Source: Pseudomonas lini (GTDB lineage Bacteria > Pseudomonadota > Gammaproteobacteria > Pseudomonadales > Pseudomonadaceae). From it: DNA of 51,228 bases. Of this stretch, positions 25,529-34,097 are shown one piece after another. The stretch covers positions 1-51,228 of the forward strand of contig NZ_JAUSSR010000025.1 of assembly GCF_030812475.1 (NCBI RefSeq), in the 5' to 3' direction. The notes under the pieces are model-generated. The model had not been told where the DNA came from and ran no database searches. It worked only from the letters and a program-made list of their open reading frames with translations. How positions within the stretch are numbered: position 1 is the first letter of the stretch; every line of letters begins with the position of its first letter. A program made the position numbers and the translations under genes.

Positions 25529-26539
25529 ATGACTGCTGGCCTGCAAGGCTCGTTGATGGTGGACGTCGCCGGTACCTGGCTGACGGCCGAAGATCGCCAA
25601 CTGTTGCGTCAACCCGAAGTGGGTGGCCTGATCATTTTTGCGCGCAACATCGAACACCCGCGCCAGGTGCGTGAATTGAGTGCCGCGATCCGCGCCATTC
25701 GTCCCGATTTGCTGCTCGCCGTGGACCAGGAGGGCGGTCGGGTACAACGCCTGCGCCAGGGCTTCGTGCGGCTGCCGGCCATGCGCGCCATTGCCGACAA
25801 CCCGAATGCCGAGTACCTGGCCGAGCAGTGCGGCTGGATCATGGCCACCGAGGTGCTGGCGGTCGGCCTCGACCTGAGCTTCGCCCCGGTGCTGGATCTG
25901 GACCACCAGCGCAGCGCCGTGGTCGGCACCCGTTCGTTCGAAGGTGACCCGGAGCGCGCGGCCTTGCTGGCGGGTGCCTTCATCCGCGGCATGGACAGCG
26001 CCGGCATGGCGGCCACCGGCAAGCACTTCCCCGGCCACGGCTGGGCCGAGGCCGACTCCCACGTTGCCATCCCCAACGACGAGCGTAGTCTCGATGAGAT
26101 TCGCGCCCATGACCTGGTGCCGTTCGCCCGCTTGAGCAAGCAACTGGCCGCCGTCATGCCGGCCCACGTCATTTACCCCCAGGTCGATGCCCAGCCTGCC
26201 GGTTTCTCCCGCCGCTGGTTGCAGGACATCCTGCGCGGCGAGTTGCAATTCGACGGCGTGATCTTCAGTGACGACCTGTCGATGGCGGGTGCCCATGTGG
26301 TCGGCGATGCCGCCAGTCGCATCGAAGCGGCGCTGACGGCCGGTTGCGACATGGGCCTGGTGTGCAACGACCGCGCCGCCGCCGAGCTCGCGCTGAGCGC
26401 CGCCCAGCGCCTGAAAGTCAAACCGTCGCCACGCATTGCGCGGATGCGCGGCCAGGCCTTCGCCAACATCGAATATCGTCAGGACCCGCGCTGGCTGGCA
26501 GCTGTCGGCGCGCTCAAAGAAGCTCAACTGATTGATTGA
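25529..26539 (+). CDS. nagZ: Beta-N-acetylglucosaminidase NagZ
   Basis: NagZ removes GlcNAc from GlcNAc-1,6-anhydroMurNAc peptides during peptidoglycan recycling in the cytoplasm, producing signals that can induce AmpC. The glycoside hydrolase family 3 signatures are visible: DQEGGRVQRL, the catalytic loop TGKHFPGHG and the nucleophile aspartate in FSDDLSMAG. The product is 336 residues, normal for the family. ATG 25529 is preceded by AAGGAA; the frame is open 13 codons further. It is followed 12 bases later by the phosphorylase gene, so the two are probably cotranscribed. Confidence 0.95.
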   Translation: MTAGLQGSLMVDVAGTWLTAEDRQLLRQPEVGGLIIFARNIEHPRQVRELSAAIRAIRPDLLLAVDQEGGRVQRLRQGFVRLPAMRAIADNPNAEYLAEQCGWIMATEVLAVGLDLSFAPVLDLDHQRSAVVGTRSFEGDPERAALLAGAFIRGMDSAGMAATGKHFPGHGWAEADSHVAIPNDERSLDEIRAHDLVPFARLSKQLAAVMPAHVIYPQVDAQPAGFSRRWLQDILRGELQFDGVIFSDDLSMAGAHVVGDAASRIEAALTAGCDMGLVCNDRAAAELALSAAQRLKVKPSPRIARMRGQAFANIEYRQDPRWLAAVGALKEAQLID

Positions 26540-26551
26540 GGACGTTTCGAC

Positions 26552-27289
26552 ATGACGGTTTACGCGATTATCGGTGGCAGCGGCCTGACTCAACTCGAAG
26601 GCCTGGACATTCGCCAGTCACTGGCGGTGGATACGCCCTACGGTGCGCCGTCGGCCGAGGTGCAGATCGGTGAGTATGCCGGCAAGGAAGTGCTGTTCCT
26701 CGCACGCCACGGCCATCCGCACCGTATTCCGCCGCATCGGGTGAACTACCGCGCCAATCTCTGGGCGCTGAAGCAGGCGGGAGCCGAGGCGATTCTCGCG
26801 GTCAATGCCGTGGGCGGGATTCATCCGTCGATGGTGACCGGTCATTTCTGCGTCCCGCATCAGTTGATCGACTACACCAGTGGTCGCGAACACACCTGTT
26901 TCGCCGATAACCTCGAACAGGTTACCCATATCGACTTCAGCTACCCCTACAGCGAACATTTGCGTCAGCAGCTGATGGCGGCGTTGGCGGCCGAAGGCGT
27001 TGGTTATAGCGGTCAGGGCGTATATGGCTGCACCCAGGGACCGCGCCTGGAAACCGCCGCGGAAATCGCCAGGCTGGAGCGCGACGGCTGCGACATCGTC
27101 GGCATGACCGGCATGCCTGAAGCGGCACTGGCCCGTGAGCTGGAACTGGATTACGCCTGCCTGGCGCTGGTGGTGAACCTGGCGGCGGGCAAGTCGACGG
27201 CGGTGATTGGCATGGCCGGGATCGAGCAGGCGTTGCGGGAGGGGATGGAGACGGTGACGTCGACGTTGGCGCGGGTGCTGAAACGCTGA
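26552..27289 (+). CDS. mtiP: S-methyl-5'-thioinosine phosphorylase (MTAP/PNP family)
   Basis: The 245-residue enzyme belongs to the methylthioadenosine phosphorylase family, with IIGGSGLTQLEG at the N-terminus, the phosphate-binding RHGHPHRIPPHRVNYRAN and the base-pocket region GCTQGPRLETAAEI. Pseudomonas homologues at this position act on methylthioinosine formed by deamination of methylthioadenosine, so I assign that specificity by synteny and similarity, not by residues I can verify. The ATG has GAGGACG upstream. It probably forms an operon with nagZ. Confidence 0.85.
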   Translation: MTVYAIIGGSGLTQLEGLDIRQSLAVDTPYGAPSAEVQIGEYAGKEVLFLARHGHPHRIPPHRVNYRANLWALKQAGAEAILAVNAVGGIHPSMVTGHFCVPHQLIDYTSGREHTCFADNLEQVTHIDFSYPYSEHLRQQLMAALAAEGVGYSGQGVYGCTQGPRLETAAEIARLERDGCDIVGMTGMPEAALARELELDYACLALVVNLAAGKSTAVIGMAGIEQALREGMETVTSTLARVLKR

Positions 27290-27334
27290 GTTTTAAGCTG
27301 GCAAACTTCATTCATTTTCAGAAGCGTTGATTTT

Positions 27335-30300
27335 ATGCTGACCATCATCGAGCAACTTCATGAGCTGCCGTGGGCAGAAGAATTCAGTCATAACGCTCTG
27401 AACAGGGCTCTGCGATATGCTGCAGAAAATCGGGTGCAAATCCAGGAAATGGAGGATGTCCTCGTTCTCGCCACCTGCCGAGGTTCCCAAGGAAATATTT
27501 ACCAGCAAACCATCGAACTGGTTGAAGACATCAAGGGTGAGTTTGAGCTGATTTGCAGCTGTTCGTGTCCCATGGTGATCAATTGCAAGCACTGCGCAAC
27601 CGTGCTTTATAACTTGCGGGATCTTCCTTCGGACTCGTTCAAACCTACTTCTACCGTTCAGCTGAACCGTGACCTGGAACGCTGGCTCGACGCTATTCCT
27701 GCCGAGACTGCGGATCGCCAAAAGGCTATACAGGGCACCGGCACCTGCTGGGTGTACAAACTCAAGGCAACGTCGACTGCCGGCAAATGGTTGCTGGAAA
27801 TTCATAAAGCCCGTCAGCTCAAGGATGGCCGCTTGCAGGACATCAAGCCGGTGTTCTCGCTAGCGGACGCATTGATGCGAGAGCCGGGTTATCTGACCGA
27901 ACATGATCTGAGAATCGGCAGATTGCTGGTTGTAATGCACTCCCATCATTCGTTTTACAGCGGGTATCCCCTGCAAGGCAGTAGCGGGGCCGAAATCCTG
28001 CAAATGGCGTTGAGCACTTCGCGACTGTTTCTCGACTTTGCACAAGTGCAGCCCTTGGCGCTCGGGATGAGCAGGCCTGCGCACTTTGCCTGGGTCGAGC
28101 ACGCCAGCGGCAGCTTCCGTCCTCAATGGCGTAGTGACGCAACGCCTGAGGAAACATTCCTGGCGCTGGAGCCTTTGTACTACCTGGACCGCGACCGGAT
28201 GGAAGTCGGACCGCTGCGCAGTGAAATGGATGACAAACTCGCCTGTCATTTGTCGCTGGCCCCTGATATTCCCGCGCGCCAGGCCGCGCAGTTCAGCCAT
28301 CGCATGGGCGCTGCAACCCGAATCGTGCCGCCACCGCATGCGTTGACTGAACGGATTGTCAATGACGTCGAGCCCCAAGCCTGCCTGACGCTTGCAAGCA
28401 CCAAGCGCTTAAGACACTGGAAGTACGAACCCGAGCACCGTGCGGCGTTGGCATTCAGCTACAACGGTCATTTGACGGAGGACAAAAAATCCTCGGAAAT
28501 ATTGATACTGTCCGGCACCGAAACCCAGCGCATTCAGCGTAACCCCGCAGCCGAAAAAACCTTGCGCCAGGCCTTGCAAAAACAAGGTTTGAAAAAGGCC
28601 ACCCGCAAAAGCGATGCGTTACCTGATAGCGCCGGGGAAATGTTCGATTTGCCGGATGATTCGGCATGGCTGACTTTTGTCCAGTCCGGCGTTCCGGCAC
28701 TTAAAGAGGCCAATTGGCAGATTCATATCCACGACGGGTTTCATTTCAATGTGCAGCCGGTAGAACACTGGTATGCCGACGTCGAGGAATCTGCGGGGCA
28801 TGAGTGGTTCGACTTGCAGCTGGGTATCGTGGTCAACGGTGAGCGCCACAGTCTGCTACCCATCCTGCTGCAATTGATCCGCAGGCAACCACACCTGTTG
28901 AACCGGGCAGAACTGGCCTTGCGTGACGATGACGATCAAGTGCTGATCGATCTCAACAGCGGACAGTTGGGTGCCAGGCCAGGCATTAAAGTTGCCTTGT
29001 CCCTGGGGCGGATCAAGCCCTTGATGGCGACGCTCGGCGAATTGTATCTGGGTGAGAACAGCGGCGCCTCGTTACGTCTGAACGGCCCTGATGCCGCGCG
29101 CTTGAGTGAGCTGGAAGGATTGCCGCTGGTCTGGCAGGGTGGCGAGCGCTTGCGTAGTTTTGCCAAACGCTTGCGTGAGTCGACTCAGCAAAATGTCGCC
29201 GCGCCCGAAGGCCTCAATGCCACGTTGCGGCCTTATCAGCTTGAAGGCCTGAACTGGATGCAAACCCTTCGCGAGCTGGAAGTCGGCGGTATCCTCGGCG
29301 ATGACATGGGCTTGGGCAAGACCCTGCAAACCCTCGCCCATCTGCTGTTGGAAAAGCAGGCCGGCAGGCTCGATGTGCCAGCACTCGTGGTGATGCCGAC
29401 CAGCCTCATTCCCAATTGGCTTGACGAGGCGGCACGCTTCACCCCGCAACTGAAAGTGCTGGCGTTGCATGGCACCAGTCGCCAAAAAGACTTCGCGAAC
29501 TTTGCCGAATACGATCTTGTCCTGACTACCTACGCGTTGTTGCTGCGAGATCTGGAGGTTTTGCAGCCGCAGGTCTGGAGTGTCCTGATTCTCGACGAAG
29601 CGCAGAACATCAAGAATCCGCTCAGCAAGGCTGCTCAGGCTGCCCGGGATCTGGAGGCCCGGCAGCGTTTGTGTCTGTCCGGCACGCCATTGGAAAATCA
29701 TCTGGGCGAGTTGTGGTCGCTGTTCCATTTCCTGTTGCCCGGCTGGCTTGGCGACAGCAAATCCTTCAATCGCGATTACCGCACTCCGATCGAGAAGCAC
29801 GGCAATAGCGAACGTATGCAGCATCTGACGGCCCGGATAAAGCCCTTCCTGCTACGTCGCAAGAAAGAACAGGTGGCCACCGAGTTGCCGCCAAAATCCG
29901 AGATCGTGCATTGGGTCGAGCTCAGCGACGGGCAGCGGGATGTCTATGAAACCGTGCGCGTGGCGATGGATAAGAAGGTACGTGACGAAATTGCCCGGAG
30001 CGGCGTTGCGCGCAGTCAGATCATCATCCTCGATGCGTTGCTCAAGCTGCGCCAGGTCTGCTGCGATCTGCGGCTGATCAAAATGCCTCTGACGGCGAAA
30101 GCGCTTCGTGCGGGCAGCGGCAAGTTGATCGGTCTGATGGAAATGCTCGAAGAGTTGCTCAGCGAAGGCCGCAGGATTTTGCTGTTCTCTCAGTTCACTT
30201 CGATGCTGGCATTGATCGAGGAAGAATTGCAGCAGCGCAGTATTGGTTATTCGTTGTTGACTGGCGAAACAACTGATCGGCGTACGCCTGTCAAAGACTT

Positions 30301-30640
30301 TCAGGGCGGCAAAGTGCCGTTGTTTCTGATCAGTCTGAAGGCGGGTGGCACCGGGCTGAACCTGACCGCGGCCGATACGGTGATCCACTTCGATCCGTGG
30401 TGGAACCCGGCTGTTGAAAACCAGGCGACCGACCGTGCGTATCGCATCGGCCAGGACAAGCCGGTATTTGTTTACAAGATGATCGCGCGCGGGACAGTGG
30501 AGGAAAAAATACAGGCGCTGCAGCAGGAGAAGGCAGCCTTGGCCGGAGCTGTCCTGGAAGGTGGGGCGAGTGGTGGGTGGAAGCTTGAACAGAGTGATAT
30601 TGAGGCGCTGTTTGCACCGCTGCCAGAGCCGAAGTCCTGA
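27335..30640 (+). CDS. SWIM zinc-finger SNF2-family helicase-like ATPase (long paralogue)
   Basis: The 1101-residue protein starts with a SWIM zinc finger (CSCPMVINCKHC, about residues 76-87). A middle region of about 500 residues follows. The Swi2/Snf2 ATPase has Walker A DDMGLGKTLQT (about 656), the DEAQ box LILDEAQNIKNP (about 755), SGTPLENHLGELWSLF and the C-terminal helicase half with FSQFTSMLAL, SLKAGGTGLNLT and QATDRAYRIGQ. Such proteins translocate on double-stranded DNA and remodel bound proteins; this subfamily is uncharacterised. It faces a paralogue of 896 residues head to head at the 3' ends. It has about 200 extra residues after the SWIM domain compared with that paralogue, and its codon use looks more AT-rich than its neighbours. 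Confidence 0.9.
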   Translation: MLTIIEQLHELPWAEEFSHNALNRALRYAAENRVQIQEMEDVLVLATCRGSQGNIYQQTIELVEDIKGEFELICSCSCPMVINCKHCATVLYNLRDLPSDSFKPTSTVQLNRDLERWLDAIPAETADRQKAIQGTGTCWVYKLKATSTAGKWLLEIHKARQLKDGRLQDIKPVFSLADALMREPGYLTEHDLRIGRLLVVMHSHHSFYSGYPLQGSSGAEILQMALSTSRLFLDFAQVQPLALGMSRPAHFAWVEHASGSFRPQWRSDATPEETFLALEPLYYLDRDRMEVGPLRSEMDDKLACHLSLAPDIPARQAAQFSHRMGAATRIVPPPHALTERIVNDVEPQACLTLASTKRLRHWKYEPEHRAALAFSYNGHLTEDKKSSEILILSGTETQRIQRNPAAEKTLRQALQKQGLKKATRKSDALPDSAGEMFDLPDDSAWLTFVQSGVPALKEANWQIHIHDGFHFNVQPVEHWYADVEESAGHEWFDLQLGIVVNGERHSLLPILLQLIRRQPHLLNRAELALRDDDDQVLIDLNSGQLGARPGIKVALSLGRIKPLMATLGELYLGENSGASLRLNGPDAARLSELEGLPLVWQGGERLRSFAKRLRESTQQNVAAPEGLNATLRPYQLEGLNWMQTLRELEVGGILGDDMGLGKTLQTLAHLLLEKQAGRLDVPALVVMPTSLIPNWLDEAARFTPQLKVLALHGTSRQKDFANFAEYDLVLTTYALLLRDLEVLQPQVWSVLILDEAQNIKNPLSKAAQAARDLEARQRLCLSGTPLENHLGELWSLFHFLLPGWLGDSKSFNRDYRTPIEKHGNSERMQHLTARIKPFLLRRKKEQVATELPPKSEIVHWVELSDGQRDVYETVRVAMDKKVRDEIARSGVARSQIIILDALLKLRQVCCDLRLIKMPLTAKALRAGSGKLIGLMEMLEELLSEGRRILLFSQFTSMLALIEEELQQRSIGYSLLTGETTDRRTPVKDFQGGKVPLFLISLKAGGTGLNLTAADTVIHFDPWWNPAVENQATDRAYRIGQDKPVFVYKMIARGTVEEKIQALQQEKAALAGAVLEGGASGGWKLEQSDIEALFAPLPEPKS

Positions 30641-30674
30641 TAAAGCGTGGCTGCAGTGAGTCCGTGTCGACCCC

Positions 30675-30772
30675 ATTCGCGAGCAGGCTCGCTCCCACAG
30701 GTTTTTTTGTCGATCACAAATAATGTGGGCAACACACATCCAGTGTGGGAGCGAGCCTGCTCCGGGCGGCGT
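30675..30772. repeat. REPIN-like pair between the two SNF2 genes
   Basis: An inverted REP (TTCGCGAGCAGGCTCGCTCC) near 30676 and a forward REP (GTGGGAGCGAGCCTGCTCCG) near 30745 lie in the 166-base gap between the convergent helicase genes. No intrinsic terminator is visible, so the palindromes may serve to separate the converging transcripts. Confidence 0.8.
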
Positions 30773-30806
30773 TCCGACGAAGGCGATCTACAGGGCACTG
30801 CAAATT

Positions 30807-33497
30807 TCAGCGCTTCTCCAGCTTCTCCGGCAACGGCGCAAACAACGCTTCGATATCATCACTCTGCAACTTCCAGTCCCCGGCCTTGCGCCCGTCGAGC
30901 ACGCCGGCCGCGAGGTCGGATTTTTCTTTTTGCAGGTGCTGGATCTTCTCTTCAACCGTGCCCCGGGCGATCAGCTTGTAGACGAATACCGGTTTCTCCT
31001 GGCCAATGCGATACGCACGGTCGGTCGCCTGGTTTTCCGTGGCCGGGTTCCACCATGGATCGTAGTGGATCACGGTGTCCGCTTCGGTCAGGTTCAGGCC
31101 AACGCCACCGGCCTTCAGGCTGATCAGAAAGATCTGACGCTTGCCGCTCTGGAAGTCCTTCACCGGCGTACGGCGGTCGCGGGTCTGGCCGGTCAGCAGG
31201 GCGTAGGCGACACCGCGTTTGGTCAGCTCGGCCTCGATCAACGCCAGCATCGAGGTGAACTGCGAAAACAGCAGCACCCGCCGTCCTTCCTCGAACAGCT
31301 CCTCGAGCATTTCCATCAGGCTGTCGAGCTTGCCCGAGGTGCTGCCGCGCGCGGGCAGGGTGGCTTCGTTGACCAGGCGCAAATCGCAGCACACCTGGCG
31401 CAGCTTGAGCAGCGCCTCGAGGATGATGATCTGGCTGCGGGCCACCCCCTTGCGGGTGATCTCGTCGCGAACTTTCTGGTCCATCGCCAGGCGCATGGTT
31501 TCGTACACGTCGCGCTGGGCTTCGTTGAGTTCGACCCAGTGGATGATCTCGGTTTTCGGCGGCAACTCGGTGGCCACCTGTTCCTTGGTCCGGCGTAACA
31601 GGAAGGGTTTGATCCGACCGTTGAGGTGTTGCAGCCTGACTTCGCTGCCGCGCTTTTCAATCGGCACGCGGTAATCGCGGTTGAAGCTTTTCACGTCGCC
31701 GAGCCAGCCTGGCAACAGGAAGTGAAACAGCGACCACAGCTCGCCCAGGTGATTTTCCAGTGGCGTGCCACTCAGGCACAGGCGCTGGCGCGCATTCAGC
31801 TCGCGCGCGGCCTGGGCGGCCTTGCTGTTGGGATTCTTGATGTATTGCGCCTCATCCAGCACCAGCACGTGCAACGGCTGCGCCGCCAGCCGTTCGACGT
31901 CCTTGGGCAGCAGCGCATAGGTGGTGAGGATCAGGTCGTAATCGGCCAACTGGTCGAAATGTTTTTTGCGACTGGCGCCGTACAGCGCCAGCACCTTGAG
32001 CTGCGGCGTGAAGTGCGCCGCTTCATCGAGCCAGTTGGGGATCAGGCTGGTGGGCATCACCACCATGCACGGCCGATCCAGGCGCCCGGCGTTCTTCTCG
32101 CTGAGAATGTGCGCCAGGGTCTGCAGGGTTTTACCCAGGCCCATGTCGTCCGCGAGAATCCCGCCGACTTCCAGCTGGCGCAACGACTGCATCCAGCTCA
32201 GGCCTTCCAGCTGGTAGGGGCGTAAGGTGGCGTTGAGGTCTTCAGGCGCGGTCGCCGTGTAGTCCTTGATGTCCCGCAGGCGTTGGGCAAAAGTGCGGAT
32301 CTGTTCGCCGCCTTCCCACAGCAGCGGCAGGTCTTCCAGCGGGTTCAGGCGCGTGGCGTCGGCCTTGCTCAGGCGCAGGGTGGTCTCGCCGGGCTCTTGC
32401 AGGTAGAACTCGCCGAGGGTCGCCAGCACAGGTTTCAAACGGCCGAAGGGCAGGGCGACTTGCAACGGCCCGTGTTCGGAGTTGGGGCGATTGGGGATGT
32501 TGACCAGGATCAGCTCGTCGTCGCGCCGTCGGGCCAGGCGCTCCGGGTTGAGGATCTCGGTGTGGGAGCGCATCAGGTTCAGCAGGATCGGCAGCAGGCT
32601 CAGGCGCTCACCGTTGACGATGATCCCCAGTTCCAGGTCGAACCAGTCACGTTCCGGTGCCTGTTCGACCGTGGCGTACCAGTCGTCCACGGCGGTCAGG
32701 TCGAAACCGAAGTCCTCGTCGATCTGCAACTCCCAGCCCTGGAGGCGCAGCTTCGGCAGTTCGTTGAGGGTAAAGGTCAGCCAGGCGCTGTCGTTGACCA
32801 TCTCGAACAGCTCGCCGGCGCTTTCGGGCAAGGCCTTGCTTTGCCGGGTGGCGACCCTGAAGCCGAGGATTCGCAACTGTTCCCTGTAGGACTGTTCGAT
32901 TTCCGGATGACGTTTTATTCGCAGTGTCTGGGTTTCCTGGCGAATCAGCACGTCGGCGTTTTTCTGCCCGCTGACGTATTCATCCAGGTAGCTGAACGAC
33001 AGCGCGGCGCGATGCTGGATGTAGCGCTGCATCTTGCCGTTGCGTGGTTCGAAGGCGCTGAACTCGACGCTCGCCAGCCACAGGCGCGGCACCGGTTGCA
33101 CGTTGTCCACCAGCACTTGCGGTGCTTTCGGGCTGCGGTTTTCCAGCACCGCCTGGAGCTTTTCCAGCAGTTCGGCGTCTTTGGCAGCGGCCGGGTAGGC
33201 GAGGGTTTCCTGCACTTGCAACAACACCGCCGCGCAATGTTTGCAGTTGCTGTGGACCGGGCACGAGCAATGGGCGTCGATCATCAGCAATGTGCCTTTG
33301 GCCGACTCGCGCAGGCGAATGGTCTGACGGTAAACGTTACCGCCAGAGCCTTCGCAGGCGGCGATGATGGTGGCGTCGCCGGCCTCGACTATCCTGACGC
33401 GATTTTCCAGTGCGTAGCGGCGGCCACGCTCCAGGCTCTGTTCCTTGAATCGGCTGACCCAGGAAGGTGCCAGGGGTTTGCTCAGGGTTGATGACAT
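30807..33497 (-). CDS. SWIM zinc-finger SNF2-family helicase-like ATPase (short paralogue)
   Basis: The 896-residue protein has the same order of domains as its convergent neighbour: SWIM finger (CSCPVHSNCKHC, about 79-90), middle region, then Snf2 ATPase with DDMGLGKTLQ, LVLDEAQYIKNP, SGTPLENHLGELWSLF, LLFSQFTSMLAL and ENQATDRAYRIGQ. A long stretch around the last motif is identical in the two genes even at DNA level. The gene lies 11 bases upstream of nothing obvious; the csiV-like gene lies behind it in the same direction (stop 33509, ATG 33497), so it may be the last gene of an mfd-csiV-helicase transcript. The role in DNA repair or transcription is an inference from family and neighbours. 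Confidence 0.9.
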   Translation of the reverse strand: MSSTLSKPLAPSWVSRFKEQSLERGRRYALENRVRIVEAGDATIIAACEGSGGNVYRQTIRLRESAKGTLLMIDAHCSCPVHSNCKHCAAVLLQVQETLAYPAAAKDAELLEKLQAVLENRSPKAPQVLVDNVQPVPRLWLASVEFSAFEPRNGKMQRYIQHRAALSFSYLDEYVSGQKNADVLIRQETQTLRIKRHPEIEQSYREQLRILGFRVATRQSKALPESAGELFEMVNDSAWLTFTLNELPKLRLQGWELQIDEDFGFDLTAVDDWYATVEQAPERDWFDLELGIIVNGERLSLLPILLNLMRSHTEILNPERLARRRDDELILVNIPNRPNSEHGPLQVALPFGRLKPVLATLGEFYLQEPGETTLRLSKADATRLNPLEDLPLLWEGGEQIRTFAQRLRDIKDYTATAPEDLNATLRPYQLEGLSWMQSLRQLEVGGILADDMGLGKTLQTLAHILSEKNAGRLDRPCMVVMPTSLIPNWLDEAAHFTPQLKVLALYGASRKKHFDQLADYDLILTTYALLPKDVERLAAQPLHVLVLDEAQYIKNPNSKAAQAARELNARQRLCLSGTPLENHLGELWSLFHFLLPGWLGDVKSFNRDYRVPIEKRGSEVRLQHLNGRIKPFLLRRTKEQVATELPPKTEIIHWVELNEAQRDVYETMRLAMDQKVRDEITRKGVARSQIIILEALLKLRQVCCDLRLVNEATLPARGSTSGKLDSLMEMLEELFEEGRRVLLFSQFTSMLALIEAELTKRGVAYALLTGQTRDRRTPVKDFQSGKRQIFLISLKAGGVGLNLTEADTVIHYDPWWNPATENQATDRAYRIGQEKPVFVYKLIARGTVEEKIQHLQKEKSDLAAGVLDGRKAGDWKLQSDDIEALFAPLPEKLEKR

Positions 33498-33508
33498 AGG
33501 GACTTCAA

Positions 33509-34087
33509 TCAGTCCGGAATTTCATCGGGGACTGGCCGGGGCGCAGGGGCGGTCAGCGAGGTGATCTTGATCAGCAGGCCGAGGTGGCCGTTGTCGAGGA
33601 AATTCAGCTGGCCGTTCTTGGTGTGGCTTTCCTGCTTCAGGCGTTCGCTGGCGGTGACCATGCCGTTGGCGTCGATCTGGTTGACCCAGAAATCCGCGTC
33701 GACGTCGGTAAAGCGCCCCAGTTTCAGGCTCAGCGTGCCCTCGATCGGGAATTGGCCGAACTGTTCCGGTCCGTCGCTGATCGCGACTTTGGTGGCTTCT
33801 TCACCGAGGTTTTGCTGCCACGCCTTGTGCAGCAACACCGTGTAGTCGTTGCTGGCGGTGAGCTTTTCCACTTCGGGATTGAGGCTCGGTGTGCGAAAGC
33901 TGTCGGGGTCGATGCGCTGGGCGCCGGCCGCCCAGTCTTCCGGGGCGGCTTTGCTGACAATGGCAGGCACGGCGTTTTGCCGCACCAGGATCATTTCGAC
34001 CTGATACAGATCATCGGCAAATGCCGTAGAGACGAACAGCGATATCAAAACCGTCATCAACAAGGTCAGTGTGCGGAACAGGCGCAT
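33509..34087 (-). CDS. CsiV-like secreted protein
   Basis: This 192-residue protein has a signal peptide (MRLFRTLTLLMTVLISLFVSTAFA) and the CsiV-family start DDLYQVEMILVRQ. CsiV in E. coli-related and Vibrio species is reported as a periplasmic protein linked to septum and peptidoglycan; the Pseudomonas homologue is uncharacterised as far as I know. It lies 10 bases after the mfd stop in the same direction and 11 bases before the SNF2 gene, so the three look cotranscribed. The family assignment rests on the N-terminal pattern and position. Confidence 0.72.
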   Translation of the reverse strand: MRLFRTLTLLMTVLISLFVSTAFADDLYQVEMILVRQNAVPAIVSKAAPEDWAAGAQRIDPDSFRTPSLNPEVEKLTASNDYTVLLHKAWQQNLGEEATKVAISDGPEQFGQFPIEGTLSLKLGRFTDVDADFWVNQIDANGMVTASERLKQESHTKNGQLNFLDNGHLGLLIKITSLTAPAPRPVPDEIPD

Positions 34088-34097
34088 GCGGCGTCCT

